Assembly (NCBI GenBank): GCA_022827185.1
Contig: JAJDTM010000039.1
Span: forward strand, 1 to 64,000
Direction: 5' to 3'
DNA from: Candidatus Poribacteria bacterium
GTDB lineage: Bacteria > Poribacteria > WGA-4E > WGA-3G
Length of the DNA: 64,000 nucleotides
The notes under the pieces were generated by a model, which ran no database searches, was not told where the DNA came from, and was given only the letters and a program-made list of their open reading frames with translations. This document shows, piece after piece, positions 27,916 through 36,354 of the stretch. Within the stretch, counting starts at the first letter, position 1, and each line of letters begins with the position of its first letter. Made by a program: the position numbers and the translations under genes.

Positions 27916-28644
27916 TTAACGTGCCGTTTTGATCTGTCCCCAAGTGACAGCGAGTTTGTCCTGTGGCGCGACATCAAACGGAATTTGACCCAAACCGTAG
28001 AGGATTGAGCGGTGGATGAGTTCCCAGCCGTCCTCTGTTACCTGTTGCCAAGCGGTAGAATGGGGCCAAATATTAACATGTATCGCTTTCGTGGAGCCTT
28101 TAAGCGTTTTCGCACCTTTTTCGTAGACAGAGATGGCGACAAGCTCGTCGTTATCAGCGCGCACGGCTAACACATCAATATCGCCTTCAAAGCCGCTACA
28201 GGTCATCAGTTGTGCCGCAGGCTTGCTGACCGTGATGTCGCCTTTGAAACCTTCGGTTATCGGGTGTTCCGTATCAACGATCGTCAGTTTGTCGCCCGCA
28301 TCGGAGTTAAACGTGCCGTCTGCTGCAAACCCCATATCGTCGTAGGTCCACGTCTCGGCATTGACGACAGGAACGGCTGAATTTTTGTAAGCGTCCAGAA
28401 TGTTGGCGCTCGACGTTGATTCGGAGATGAAGACGAGATCAATACCCGCAAGATTGACAGGATGCTTCGCCAAGTGTTGATGGGGTTCGACGACATATCC
28501 CCATTTTTCAAGGTTTTCTATGAGAAGATTGTCCTTCGGATCGGGTTCGCCGGAACCGACGAGTACAAGTTTTTCGCCTTTAGCCAGAGCAGTGCTGGTC
28601 AATAGTAGTAACATGAGCATAGGTAAGAAAAGGTGACGATACAT
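27916..28644 (-). CDS. Secreted GATase/ThuA-like protein with C-terminal TWG tag
   Basis: This 242-residue protein starts at the ATG at 28644 with AGGAGG 8 bases upstream. A signal peptide (MYRHLFLPMLMLLLLTSTALA) is followed by an alpha/beta domain with KLVLVGSGEP, IDLVFISESTSSANIL, VPVVNAETWTYDDMGF and HPITEGFKGD, resembling ThuA-like or class I glutamine-amidotransferase folds but without a clear catalytic Cys-His pair. The last 14 residues (DKLAVTWGQIKTAR) match the ends of two unrelated secreted proteins at 32882 and 56467. The gene converges with nagB (28 bp between stops). Role unknown. Confidence 0.75.
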   Translation of the reverse strand: MYRHLFLPMLMLLLLTSTALAKGEKLVLVGSGEPDPKDNLLIENLEKWGYVVEPHQHLAKHPVNLAGIDLVFISESTSSANILDAYKNSAVPVVNAETWTYDDMGFAADGTFNSDAGDKLTIVDTEHPITEGFKGDITVSKPAAQLMTCSGFEGDIDVLAVRADNDELVAISVYEKGAKTLKGSTKAIHVNIWPHSTAWQQVTEDGWELIHRSILYGLGQIPFDVAPQDKLAVTWGQIKTAR

Positions 28645-28835
28645 GTAAGTTTTCCTCCTTCTGGAATGTATTTCTGTGATGTGGGGAACCTGAAAATAGC
28701 CTTTGGGGTGGACTAATGGCGAGGCATTATCCGACACAGCTTATAATCAAATTTTATCAGGGTTAGATATATTCTATAGAAACGGATAAAATATGTCAAT
28801 CTTTTTTCAGAAGTTTTCAGTAAATGGAGATAACA

Positions 28836-29894
28836 ATGAAAAAACCAATCAGGGTTGGAATCATAGGTGTCGGCGGGACAATCAGTAGTACAACTGTGAT
28901 TCTCAATGGAGAACCGGATGTCCAACTCGTCGCTTTGGCAGACTTAGACCCAGCTCGCAGGAAAAGGGTCTTGGGCGATATTAAAGGTGTCCGCGTCTTC
29001 GACGATTACAAAGAAATGTTCGAGGCGTGTGATTTAGACGCAGTCTGCATAGGACTGCCGACGTGGATGCACGCGCCCGTTTCGTTGGAAGCGGTGGAGC
29101 GTGGGATGCATGTACTCTGCGAAAAACCGCCCTCAAACGACGCAGCGGAGTTAATACCCGTCACACAACTTGCCCAAAGCAAGGGGTTGGTCTATATGTT
29201 TGTCAGGCAGTCTCGGTTCACAGCGCAGTTGACGGAAGGTCGCAGGCTCGTACAAGCCGGAGAACTCGGTGATGTATACTACGCTGAAACCCGGTGGATA
29301 CGAACCCGTTGGTGTTCGGCACGCGGATGGCGACACGATAAAGCAAAGGGTGGCGGTGTCCTCCTCGATCTCGGTATCCACGCTATTGACAATGTCTGGT
29401 TTATGATGGGGTGCCCGCGTCCGACAGAGGCGATGGCTGGCTTATATTGCAACTTCGCACACCTTGCACCACCTGAGCAGACCTATACCGCAGACGATGC
29501 AGCATGTGGGTTTGTGCGGTTTGAGAACGGATGTACCTTACACTTTGCTGTCGCATTTTCGCTGAACACGACAAACCGGCACGCGCCAGCAAAAGGGAGC
29601 GATTTGGTCAAAAGCGAAGTTCAGGAATTCCACCTCTACGGCACCAAGGCAGGTCTTGAAAACGGAAAAATACTGGTTGGCACCCCGGATGGCGTTAAGG
29701 TCAAACCCATGAAACCAGCACCACAAAAGGCGGATGATATAACGCTTCAGGCGCAAGAATTCATCCGAGCGATTCGGGAGGAAGACGAACCTCTCAATCC
29801 CGGTTCGGAAGCGGTGATGCTGATGCAAATGCTCGATGCAGCGATGAAATCGAGCGAAATTGGCAGTGCCGTCGCAATTCAACCAGTTTCATAA
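28836..29894 (+). CDS. Gfo/Idh/MocA-family oxidoreductase
   Basis: This 352-residue protein has an N-terminal Rossmann fold (VGIIGVGGTISSTTVI) and the family's EKPPSNDAAE motif in place of the usual EKP. It also has the GWRHDKAKGGGVLLDLGIHAIDNVWFMMG segment, with the typical GG..LLD.G.H of the active site. Members oxidise or reduce sugars, inositols and related compounds with NAD(P). The ATG at 28836 is preferred, with GGAG 6 bases upstream; an in-frame ATG at 28824 overlaps that site. The substrate cannot be assigned. Confidence 0.9.
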   Translation: MKKPIRVGIIGVGGTISSTTVILNGEPDVQLVALADLDPARRKRVLGDIKGVRVFDDYKEMFEACDLDAVCIGLPTWMHAPVSLEAVERGMHVLCEKPPSNDAAELIPVTQLAQSKGLVYMFVRQSRFTAQLTEGRRLVQAGELGDVYYAETRWIRTRWCSARGWRHDKAKGGGVLLDLGIHAIDNVWFMMGCPRPTEAMAGLYCNFAHLAPPEQTYTADDAACGFVRFENGCTLHFAVAFSLNTTNRHAPAKGSDLVKSEVQEFHLYGTKAGLENGKILVGTPDGVKVKPMKPAPQKADDITLQAQEFIRAIREEDEPLNPGSEAVMLMQMLDAAMKSSEIGSAVAIQPVS

Positions 29895-29897
29895 CTT

Positions 29898-29974
29898 CAA
29901 AGTCCCCCTGATAAGGGGGATTTAGGGGGTTAAACTGAAATATATTGCTTTTGGATCCAATTTGCATAAGTCCT
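29898..29974. repeat. CCCCCTGATAAGGGGG repeat plus right end of MITE family 2
   Basis: The string AAGTCCCCCTGATAAGGGGG is followed by GATTTAGGGGGTTAAA and, further right, by TTTGCATAAGTCCT, a slightly changed form of the family-2 right end TGCGTAAGTCCT. No left end is seen. It lies between the oxidoreductase stop and the PhyH start at 30000. Confidence 0.7.
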
Positions 29975-29999
29975 AATAACTTCAAAATGGAGAATGGCA

Positions 30000-30881
30000 A
30001 TGTCTATACAACACAATCAAAGCGGACTCACAGCACAACAGAAGCAGCAATTCCACGACGACGGCTTCCTGTTCGTTCAGAATGTACTGCCAAATGAGGC
30101 ACTTCAGCCGTTGATTGATGAGTTGGCTCAAAAGGTTGATGAGGGTACACAGGCGGCAGTCAAACACGGAGTCCTTAACCCGTCGGATACCTATGATGAC
30201 GCACCTTTTGAGACGAGATTGGGCTTAGTCTCAAGTGCCTGCTCCGATCCTGACTGGATCTGGAGCAACTATTTTCGCGACCAGAAAATTCGGACGGCGG
30301 GGATGTTCACGCTCAGAACCGCGCCCGCCCTCCTTGATGCTGTCGCATCCGTCATTGGGGATGAGATTTTAGCGCATCCTCAGTTTAATTACCGCGCCAA
30401 ATTACCAAACCAAGACATTACGGTTATCCCGTGGCATCAAGATTTGGCGTATCTCATCCCGGAAGAAGCAGGTGAGACATTGGTCGTGAACGTCTGGCTC
30501 CCACTCATTCAGGCGACTGAGGAGAATGGGTGCATGCAAGTCATCCGAGGTTCACACCGCTTTAATCTGATAGGACACAACTATCAAGATCCGACACCGG
30601 GACATACTGGAGGCAGAGGCATCAGCGATGCAGAATTGCCGCCCGGTGATGTCGTCACCGCTGAGCTTGATGCAGGTGATGTCTTACTAACGAGTGAACG
30701 GGTTGTCCATCGCGGTCTTCCCAACCGTTCCAATACCGTCCGTTGGAGTGTTGATACGCGTTACAGTCAAATCGGCTTACCGACCGGTCGCGCACACGTT
30801 CCAGGTTTCGTCGCTCGAAGTCGGACAAACCCTGAGAGTATCACCAAGTCCCATCACGACTGGAATCGCCTATTTACGTAG
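30000..30881 (+). CDS. PhyH (phytanoyl-CoA dioxygenase-like) Fe(II)/2-oxoglutarate oxygenase
   Basis: This 293-residue protein has an N-terminal GFLFVQNVLPNEALQPLIDEL, the iron-binding HxD in WHQDLAYL, the distal His in VVHRGLPNRS and the 2-oxoglutarate-binding Arg region RWSVDTRYSQ. The start at 30000 is chosen because GGAG lies 7 bases upstream; 29994 is too close. PhyH-type enzymes hydroxylate or cleave diverse substrates, so the target is unknown. Two further members lie at 47612 and 50152, which points to a lineage rich in this family. The MITE family-2 end is 26 bases upstream. Confidence 0.92.
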   Translation: MSIQHNQSGLTAQQKQQFHDDGFLFVQNVLPNEALQPLIDELAQKVDEGTQAAVKHGVLNPSDTYDDAPFETRLGLVSSACSDPDWIWSNYFRDQKIRTAGMFTLRTAPALLDAVASVIGDEILAHPQFNYRAKLPNQDITVIPWHQDLAYLIPEEAGETLVVNVWLPLIQATEENGCMQVIRGSHRFNLIGHNYQDPTPGHTGGRGISDAELPPGDVVTAELDAGDVLLTSERVVHRGLPNRSNTVRWSVDTRYSQIGLPTGRAHVPGFVARSRTNPESITKSHHDWNRLFT

Positions 30882-31093
30882 GACTGATGTCCTTCAGTAG
30901 AAAATGTAGAACCGAAATCTAAAATTTCAGAAAACTAAATGCCCAGAGAGAAATCTGAAATCGTTTTGCCTTTTTCCCGCCTATGTGGTACACTATTCAA
31001 ACCAGTTTGGGTGGCACTGCGAAGCACACCACACGGTATATCTGCCACCCTCCCACTTTCGCGGGCAATAAAGTACCGGAACAGGACAATCTG

Positions 31094-31198
31094 ATGACCG
31101 ATAAACCCTATCTTTTCGAGACATCAATACAACCAAGTAAATCGGGACACAGAGATAGAATCTTTAACCTTGACGAACTCCATACCTTTCTGAGATGA
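31094..31198 (+). CDS. Possible 34-residue small protein before the methyltransferase
   Basis: A short frame (MTDKPYLFETSIQ...DELHTFLR) with AGGA 7 bases upstream ends nine bases before the methyltransferase ATG. The bases after its stop give the methyltransferase its GAGGAG. It may be a small regulatory peptide of the restriction-modification unit or simply chance. No homology is recognised. Confidence 0.3.
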   Translation: MTDKPYLFETSIQPSKSGHRDRIFNLDELHTFLR

Positions 31199-31207
31199 GG
31201 AGTCTCT

Positions 31208-32098
31208 ATGCCTGAAAATCGCACCTCAATTACGGACGCAAATTATCGTTTTTATCACGCCTCCTGTCTTGATATGCCGGAATGTGAGGATAATTCTATC
31301 GGCCTGACAATCACCTCACCGCCTTACTGGAACGCTATCGACTACGATACCCACACCAGTGATAATGAAGCGTGGTATAGGGAACGCAACTATGACGGTC
31401 TTGGCAAAACTTATCAGGATTGGCTCACAACGCTCAAAAAAGTATTCTCTGAAGTCTATCGGGTCACAATTGACGGCGGGTTCTGTGCTATCGTTATCGG
31501 GACAATCCTTCATAAACGTAAACACTATCCAGCACCATTTGACTTAACAAGCCAATTGAGCGATACCGATTGGAATTTCCACCAAGATATAGTATGGAAT
31601 AAAGTCACTGGTGGTGTGAGACGTGCTGGCTCATTTATTCAACACCAGAAGTCCGGTTACTACTACCCGAACATAATGACCGAATACATACTGGTATTCC
31701 GTAAAGGTGATAAACCGAGATACGGTTCACAACTTGCCCTCCCAATAGACGACGTATTCAAACGTGATATAGCCAACTCGGTTTGGCATATCGCACCCGT
31801 GCCACCGAAAACGATCGACCACCCATGTCCATTTCCCGATGAACTCGTCCGACGCTTGGTGCTACTCTACTCTGAAGAAGGCGACGAAATACTCGACCCG
31901 TTTTTGGGAAGCGGGCAAACCGCTCGGGGAGCCTTGAGATTCAAACGCAAATGTGTCGGATACGAGATCGAAGCCAAATATATTGAGCTAACCCGTCAAC
32001 GGCTATATGAAGCACCACGACGGAAATATCATCTTCTACCAAAGGTAGAAAAACAAGAAGTCAGACCTGAGGACCAACTGATGATGTTTGAATCGTAA
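31208..32098 (+). CDS. Type II DNA methyltransferase (beta class, SPPYW)
   Basis: This 296-residue protein has the catalytic motif IV TSPPYW at residues 36-41 and the SAM-binding motif I DPFLGSGQTARGA at about residue 230. Motif IV comes before motif I, which is the beta-class order. SPPY proteins modify cytosine N4 or adenine N6; the base cannot be fixed here. GAGGAG lies 6 bases upstream of the start. The next gene (32116-32781) is a probable restriction enzyme. Recognition site unknown. Confidence 0.9.
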   Translation: MPENRTSITDANYRFYHASCLDMPECEDNSIGLTITSPPYWNAIDYDTHTSDNEAWYRERNYDGLGKTYQDWLTTLKKVFSEVYRVTIDGGFCAIVIGTILHKRKHYPAPFDLTSQLSDTDWNFHQDIVWNKVTGGVRRAGSFIQHQKSGYYYPNIMTEYILVFRKGDKPRYGSQLALPIDDVFKRDIANSVWHIAPVPPKTIDHPCPFPDELVRRLVLLYSEEGDEILDPFLGSGQTARGALRFKRKCVGYEIEAKYIELTRQRLYEAPRRKYHLLPKVEKQEVRPEDQLMMFES

Positions 32099-32115
32099 AT
32101 ACAAGGGGCAGAACA

Positions 32116-32781
32116 GTGGCACAAAACGGACAAATGTTTTTGTTTCGGGAGACCGAAACAGGCGAAGAGACAACAAATTTCCATATAGAGAGAAACTGTT
32201 TTAAGCACTTAAAAGAAAATCTAAGTAGCGACGCAAAAGCAGAGTATGAGACAGGGGTCAAGCACCTTGTTGAAAGATATAACACGGCGATCTATGAAAA
32301 TAGGTTTACCGTAGGTGGTGTCGTTGAAGTTTTTACCTTGGCATTAATGCGCTCTACTGGGATAGAAATTGAAGGTTGCGGGTCAGAAGCACAAGGCGGG
32401 GATTTGGTACTTCCCAATGGACGTATGTTTTCTCTGAAAAGTTCTTTTACAAGAAGCGGAAGCGTTATTCTCGTCAACACAAGAGGGGACAGTGGCACAG
32501 ATTGGGAAACAGCGACGCTGTTCGTTCTATCCAATGTCGGAATTGTTTATGGTGATCCAGCAATGGCACAAGAAGATGATCTTAATCGGGTTGCCGATAA
32601 CTTACAGATAAAACGCACAGCTCTTACTCGCTTTGCGGAAGACCCGTCGAATCTCATACCAATGGAAATTCCTTTGAAACCCCCAACGGAAATGGCGGAT
32701 GCCAGTATGAAAGCCAGCGATGCTGTCGCCCGACAGCTCATGAACGAACTTAATATGCACACGCTACAAAATCAGATATAA
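32116..32781 (+). CDS. Probable type II restriction endonuclease partner of the methyltransferase
   Basis: This 221-residue protein starts with a GTG at 32116 (GGGG upstream), 17 bases after the methyltransferase stop. Around residues 84-108 it has GIEIEGCGSEAQGGDLVLPN...FSLKSSF. The E..GGD...SLK pattern resembles the PD-(D/E)xK nuclease core with Ser in place of the last acid, as seen in the Cfr10I/NgoMIV type. I do not recognise a closer family, so the call rests on this motif and on its position. It could instead be an accessory R-M subunit. Confidence 0.6.
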   Translation: MAQNGQMFLFRETETGEETTNFHIERNCFKHLKENLSSDAKAEYETGVKHLVERYNTAIYENRFTVGGVVEVFTLALMRSTGIEIEGCGSEAQGGDLVLPNGRMFSLKSSFTRSGSVILVNTRGDSGTDWETATLFVLSNVGIVYGDPAMAQEDDLNRVADNLQIKRTALTRFAEDPSNLIPMEIPLKPPTEMADASMKASDAVARQLMNELNMHTLQNQI

Positions 32782-32794
32782 TGATAAAAAAGTC

Positions 32795-32823
32795 TTGACA
32801 CCCCCGAATTCTTGTGTTAGTCT
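32795..32823 (+). promoter_or_regulatory. Candidate promoter of the LamG gene
   Basis: TTGACA (32795-32800), 17-nt spacer, TAGTCT (32818-32823). The -35 box is perfect, the -10 is weak. It lies between the R-M stop and the LamG start at 32882. Confidence 0.4.
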
Positions 32824-32881
32824 AAAGCGGTGTGAAATTGACTAAGAATAATTCACTACGTCTATCTTAACGGAGGAACTG

Positions 32882-33652
32882 ATGATGATGTATCGGATAT
32901 TACTTTCACTTTTAATCCTCGCTGGATTGGTCCTGATGCCCTTCAGTGCCACAGCGTTGGATATAAAGGATAAGGAGTTACTACTCTACCTCTCTTTCAA
33001 CGAAGGTAAGGGAAAAGCAGCAGAAGATCTTTCGCCACATGGAAACGATGGAGAACTCAACGGAGATGCTGGTTGGACTGATGGCAAGTTCGGAAAAGCC
33101 ATGGAATTTACCCAAAAGGGCGAGGTCAAATCTCCTTATATTGAGTTGAACGAAAAGAGTTTTACGGTAACAATGTGGGTTAAACCTGCCTTAAGCGGCG
33201 GGGACCAGCAGTGTGTGTTCACACAGACACAGGTCAACGCTCAGAATACAAGCCTACACTATCGTATCTACAACAGTGGCACCGTTCGCATGGGATTTTA
33301 TGGCAATGACCTTGACGCACCTGCCGCCGTTAAAGCCGACAAGTGGGCACATATCACTTTCTGGCTGGATGTCAAAGGCAAATCCCGACAGATTTACATT
33401 GACGGTAAGTCTGTCGCAGAGGATGCAGGCAAAGCTGGGATTGAGTACCTCGGAACAGCAGGCGATACGATCGTCGGCTCGTGGGGGAATACTGGTCAGA
33501 GGTTCAACGGTGTTATCGACGAAGTTACGGTCTGGGATCGGGCTTTGTCGGAAGACGATATTGCGCAAAGCATGGAAGACCTAACAGCTCTCTCTGTAGA
33601 TCCGGCGGACAAACTCGCAACCACGTGGGCAAGTGTCAAAGCGTGGCGTTAG
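32882..33652 (+). CDS. Secreted LamG-domain protein with C-terminal TWG tag
   Basis: This 256-residue protein has GGAGG upstream of an ATGATGATG start and a signal peptide (MMYRILLSLLILAGLVLMPFSATA). One LamG/concanavalin-like domain follows: LYLSFNEGKGKAAEDLSPHGNDGEL, FTVTMWVKP, WAHITFWLD...IYIDGK and FNGVIDEVTVWDRALSEDDI. Such domains bind sugars or proteins. The end, DKLATTWASVKAWR, matches the ends of 27916-28644 and 56467-57312. Surface display or glycan binding is likely, with the ligand unknown. Confidence 0.88.
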   Translation: MMMYRILLSLLILAGLVLMPFSATALDIKDKELLLYLSFNEGKGKAAEDLSPHGNDGELNGDAGWTDGKFGKAMEFTQKGEVKSPYIELNEKSFTVTMWVKPALSGGDQQCVFTQTQVNAQNTSLHYRIYNSGTVRMGFYGNDLDAPAAVKADKWAHITFWLDVKGKSRQIYIDGKSVAEDAGKAGIEYLGTAGDTIVGSWGNTGQRFNGVIDEVTVWDRALSEDDIAQSMEDLTALSVDPADKLATTWASVKAWR

Positions 33653-33668
33653 ATTTCCCTGTTTATCG

Positions 33669-33760
33669 GTGTCCCTGTCGTATGCCAATGTGTATTTATA
33701 TGGCACGCCGCGATAGGGACCCGACATTACACACGCGTAGGGGCTGGGTTACCCAGCCCC
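33669..33760 (+). repeat. Two hairpin-forming repeats after the LamG gene
   Basis: GTCCCTGTCG / CGATAGGGAC (33669-33722) is an imperfect long stem with an inner TGCCA/TGGCA pair. GGGGCTGGGTTACCCAGCCCC (33740-33760, perfect 9-bp stem) follows. Neither has a T-tract, so they are palindromic repeats rather than classical terminators. Confidence 0.5.
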
Positions 33761-33784
33761 ATAATCATCAATTTAAGAAATAAC

Positions 33785-33901
33785 AACCGCCTCAGACCCA
33801 GGACCGGTAGGTTCGGTTTCCTAACCGAACCGGATTTTATACAGAAACTTTGAAGACTTCAAAAACCTCTTGAATCCCGTAGGGATGGTATGTTTATAGA
33901 A
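33785..33901. repeat. CCGGTAGGTTCGG hairpin repeat, subfamily B
   Basis: The block CTCAGACCCAGGACCGG, the inverted pair GGTTCGG/CCGAACC, and TTGAAGACTTCAAAAACCTC match the copies at 22013 and 58840. It fills the gap between the LamG gene and the stop of the oxidoreductase at 33909. Confidence 0.65.
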
Positions 33902-33908
33902 ACTATAT

Positions 33909-34937
33909 TCAAGCATCCCCGAACTGTTTCCGAAACAGCGAAACCGTGTCGTGATCGGGATGATTCGGCAATTCAGCGGGAGCAGTCCACTCTGCGTCAA
34001 CATCCGTTAACTTCACAGGCTTGCCATCGTTTTCTAAAACCGATTTCCAACCCGCGAGAAAAACGTTCGTCTTGTGCAGAATCTGATCGAAAGACTGCGG
34101 CAGCTCGTTGTGGAGTGCCATATTCTGGAACGCCCAGATCGTCGGTACCCAGACCTCCGTCTTGTCAAACGGATAGCCGGTACCCGTGTGGATTCTGAAA
34201 TTCTCACCGCCGTAGGCTTCCTGTGTATGGATTTGTACCGTCCCCCAAGAACCGCTCACTTGATGGAGTGTGCCGTAAAATTGTCGTCCATTGTCATCAA
34301 CATGCTCCAGAGTGATAACCCCCGGAGGACTATGCCAACTGTCTGCTCGGTAGGCGACTGACACAACTGGATTTCCTGCTTCCGCAATCGCCTTACAGAC
34401 CATATAGACCCCGTGAATCCCGTGTGTCGGATAGTCGTCAAACGAATTAGTCGCCGTGTAGCAGACAATCTGTTTATCGCTTGCCCACGCCTTGGCGCGT
34501 GAGATGGGATCGTTATGCTCATGGCTTGATGGCGCAAGGATGGTTGCACCGCTCTTTTGCGCGAGTTCAATCATCTGCTGCGCTTTGGCAAGCGAGTTTG
34601 CAAATGGTCGGTTGATTAGATTCGGTAGACCTGCCTCCAGATACGGTTCATGGAGAATATGATTCCACGGATGGTTATAATAACCACCGGAAATTATGCC
34701 ATCTACCTTCCCCAACATATCATCGAAATTCTTGACAGCGGTGCAACCGTATGTCGCAGCGATCGCTTGTGCCTTATCGTGTTCAATATCCCAGCAGTGC
34801 GTAATTCGCATACCTGTGAATGGGGTGTCTTTCTGCCCCTCGCGTGGGTTAATATGCGGTGCCCACAGCGGCATGTGCGAATACGAGTCAACGTTCAGAA
34901 ACCCGACGCGGAAAGGTTCAGTGTTAGGTGCTTGCAT
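33909..34937 (-). CDS. Gfo/Idh/MocA-family oxidoreductase-like protein
   Basis: This 342-residue protein has a short N-terminal beta strand RVGFLNVDSYSHMP, a domain with WDIEHDKAQAIAATYGC, and INRPFANSLAKAQQMIELA in place of the family's EKP segment. Fold assignment rests on this order. The usual GxGxxG is missing (FLNVDSYSHM), so cofactor binding may be lost or altered. GGAG lies 5 bases upstream of the ATG at 34937. It runs on the minus strand with two sugar-metabolism genes (35052, 36355). Confidence 0.75.
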   Translation of the reverse strand: MQAPNTEPFRVGFLNVDSYSHMPLWAPHINPREGQKDTPFTGMRITHCWDIEHDKAQAIAATYGCTAVKNFDDMLGKVDGIISGGYYNHPWNHILHEPYLEAGLPNLINRPFANSLAKAQQMIELAQKSGATILAPSSHEHNDPISRAKAWASDKQIVCYTATNSFDDYPTHGIHGVYMVCKAIAEAGNPVVSVAYRADSWHSPPGVITLEHVDDNGRQFYGTLHQVSGSWGTVQIHTQEAYGGENFRIHTGTGYPFDKTEVWVPTIWAFQNMALHNELPQSFDQILHKTNVFLAGWKSVLENDGKPVKLTDVDAEWTAPAELPNHPDHDTVSLFRKQFGDA

Positions 34938-34962
34938 ACCTGTCTCCTTTTGAGTAGCCCTC

Positions 34963-35052
34963 AGCAGTCGGCTATCGGCTTTCAGTAAGAGGTGTATGAT
35001 ACGCGTCGTAGCCCTCTTTTCTGATTGCTGACAGCCGACGGCTGACGGCTGT
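34963..35052. repeat. Imperfect inverted repeat (CAGTCGGCTATCGGC type)
   Basis: CAGTCGGCTATCGGCTTTCAG at 34966-34986 is partly complementary to CTGACAGCCGACGGCTGACGG at about 35026-35047. It sits in the gap between the two oxidoreductase genes and may be a structured spacer or MITE. Confidence 0.45.
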
Positions 35053-36212
35053 TACATTTTGACCCAAGTCGAGCCGTTTTCACAAGACTCAACCGCTTTG
35101 TAAATGAACTGCATACCTCTTAATCCATCATAGACTGTCGGAAAATCATACGCCTCAGTTTGCATGGGGTCGCCGTCAATGTGTCGTCGGACGGCTTCGA
35201 CAACACCGACATAGATCGTCGCGAATGCCTCCAAGTACCCTTCGGGATGCCCGGTCGGAATCCGCGCACCTGCCGCCGCCGCTTCGGAAAGGTAGCCCTG
35301 ACCACGCGTCAGCGTCTGCCTCGGTTCACCGTAACGATAGAGTTCGAGATAGTTCGGATTCTCTTGTGCCCATTTCACGGCACCCTGTTCGGCATAAACA
35401 CGGAGCGTGAGTCCATTTTCCTCCCCAGTCGCAACCTGACTGATACTTAAAACACCTTTGCCGCCACCCTCGAAACGGAGCAAGGCGTTGACATCCTCAT
35501 CCAGCACCCTGTCCGGAAGGAAGGTGCTTTTATCAGCACAGAGTTCGACAATCGGATCGCCGGTGACGTATTCGAGAAGGTTAACGCAGTGCGTACCAAC
35601 ATCACCCATCGTGCCGCCGATACCCGACTGGGTTGGATCCACGCGCCATGCAGCCTGCTTCTGACCGAGTTTTTCGTGTGGCACCATCAGGAAGTCCTGA
35701 AGATACTCGACGATCACCTTACGGATTTGTCCCATTGAACCGTCAGCGAACAACGCACGCGCATGCCGTACGAGCGGGTGCCCCGTATAATTGTGTGTCA
35801 ACGCAAAGACAAGCCCCGAATCTTCAACGAGTTGGGCAAGTGCCTCAGCTTCGTCGAGACTATAGGTCATCGGTTTATCGCAAACAACGTGGAAACCCGC
35901 ATCCAAGAAGGTTTTTGCAATCTCAAAGTGGGAGATGTTTGGTGTGACAATACTCACGAAATCAATACGTTCATTTTCCGGAAGTGTCGCTTCAGCGGCT
36001 GCCATCTCTGCGTAACTGCTGTAGCAGCGATTCGGGTCGAGATACAATTCCGCACCGGTAATCCGTGTATTTTCTGGATCACGCGAAAAACAGCCAGCGA
36101 CAACTTCGATCTGCTGATCGAGCGTGGCAGCGATACGGTGAACGCCACCAATAAACGCACCCTGTCCACCACCGACCATACCCATTCGTAATTTCCGTTT
36201 CCAAGATTCCAT
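35052..36212 (-). CDS. Gfo/Idh/MocA-family oxidoreductase
   Basis: This 386-residue protein has a clear Rossmann motif GMVGGGQGAFIGGVHR, the EKP-type segment CDKPMTYSLDEAEALA, and GGTMGDVGTHCVNLLEYVTG at the active site. The ATG at 36212 has GGAG 5 bases upstream. Close relatives act on sugars or cyclitols. It lies between the divergent oxidoreductase at 33909 and a xylose-isomerase-like protein, a pairing often seen in sugar or inositol catabolic units. Confidence 0.9.
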   Translation of the reverse strand: MESWKRKLRMGMVGGGQGAFIGGVHRIAATLDQQIEVVAGCFSRDPENTRITGAELYLDPNRCYSSYAEMAAAEATLPENERIDFVSIVTPNISHFEIAKTFLDAGFHVVCDKPMTYSLDEAEALAQLVEDSGLVFALTHNYTGHPLVRHARALFADGSMGQIRKVIVEYLQDFLMVPHEKLGQKQAAWRVDPTQSGIGGTMGDVGTHCVNLLEYVTGDPIVELCADKSTFLPDRVLDEDVNALLRFEGGGKGVLSISQVATGEENGLTLRVYAEQGAVKWAQENPNYLELYRYGEPRQTLTRGQGYLSEAAAAGARIPTGHPEGYLEAFATIYVGVVEAVRRHIDGDPMQTEAYDFPTVYDGLRGMQFIYKAVESCENGSTWVKM

Positions 36213-36240
36213 AGTGACTCCTAAAAATAAATAGACCTCT

Positions 36241-36330
36241 TTGTAGCATAGGCTGTTAGCCTGTGTCTCTTTGTAGCATAGGCTGTTAGCCTGTGTCTCT
36301 TTGTAGCATAACCTGTTAGGTTGTGCCTTT
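36241..36330. repeat. Three tandem 30-bp repeats with conserved stem
   Basis: Period is exactly 30 bases (36241, 36271, 36301). Units 1 and 2 are identical and contain AGGCTGTTAGCCT. Unit 3 has AACCTGTTAGGTT, in which both arms changed so that the stem is kept. A single related copy is at about 59314, and AACCTGTTAGGTT is also found near 26408. Confidence 0.8.
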
Positions 36331-36354
36331 CACTAAAAACCGGCAAAACTATCT

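Noticed and set aside
36241..36330. Three regularly spaced 30-bp repeats as a small CRISPR array
   Set aside because: The repeats follow one another directly without spacers, and no cas gene is near.
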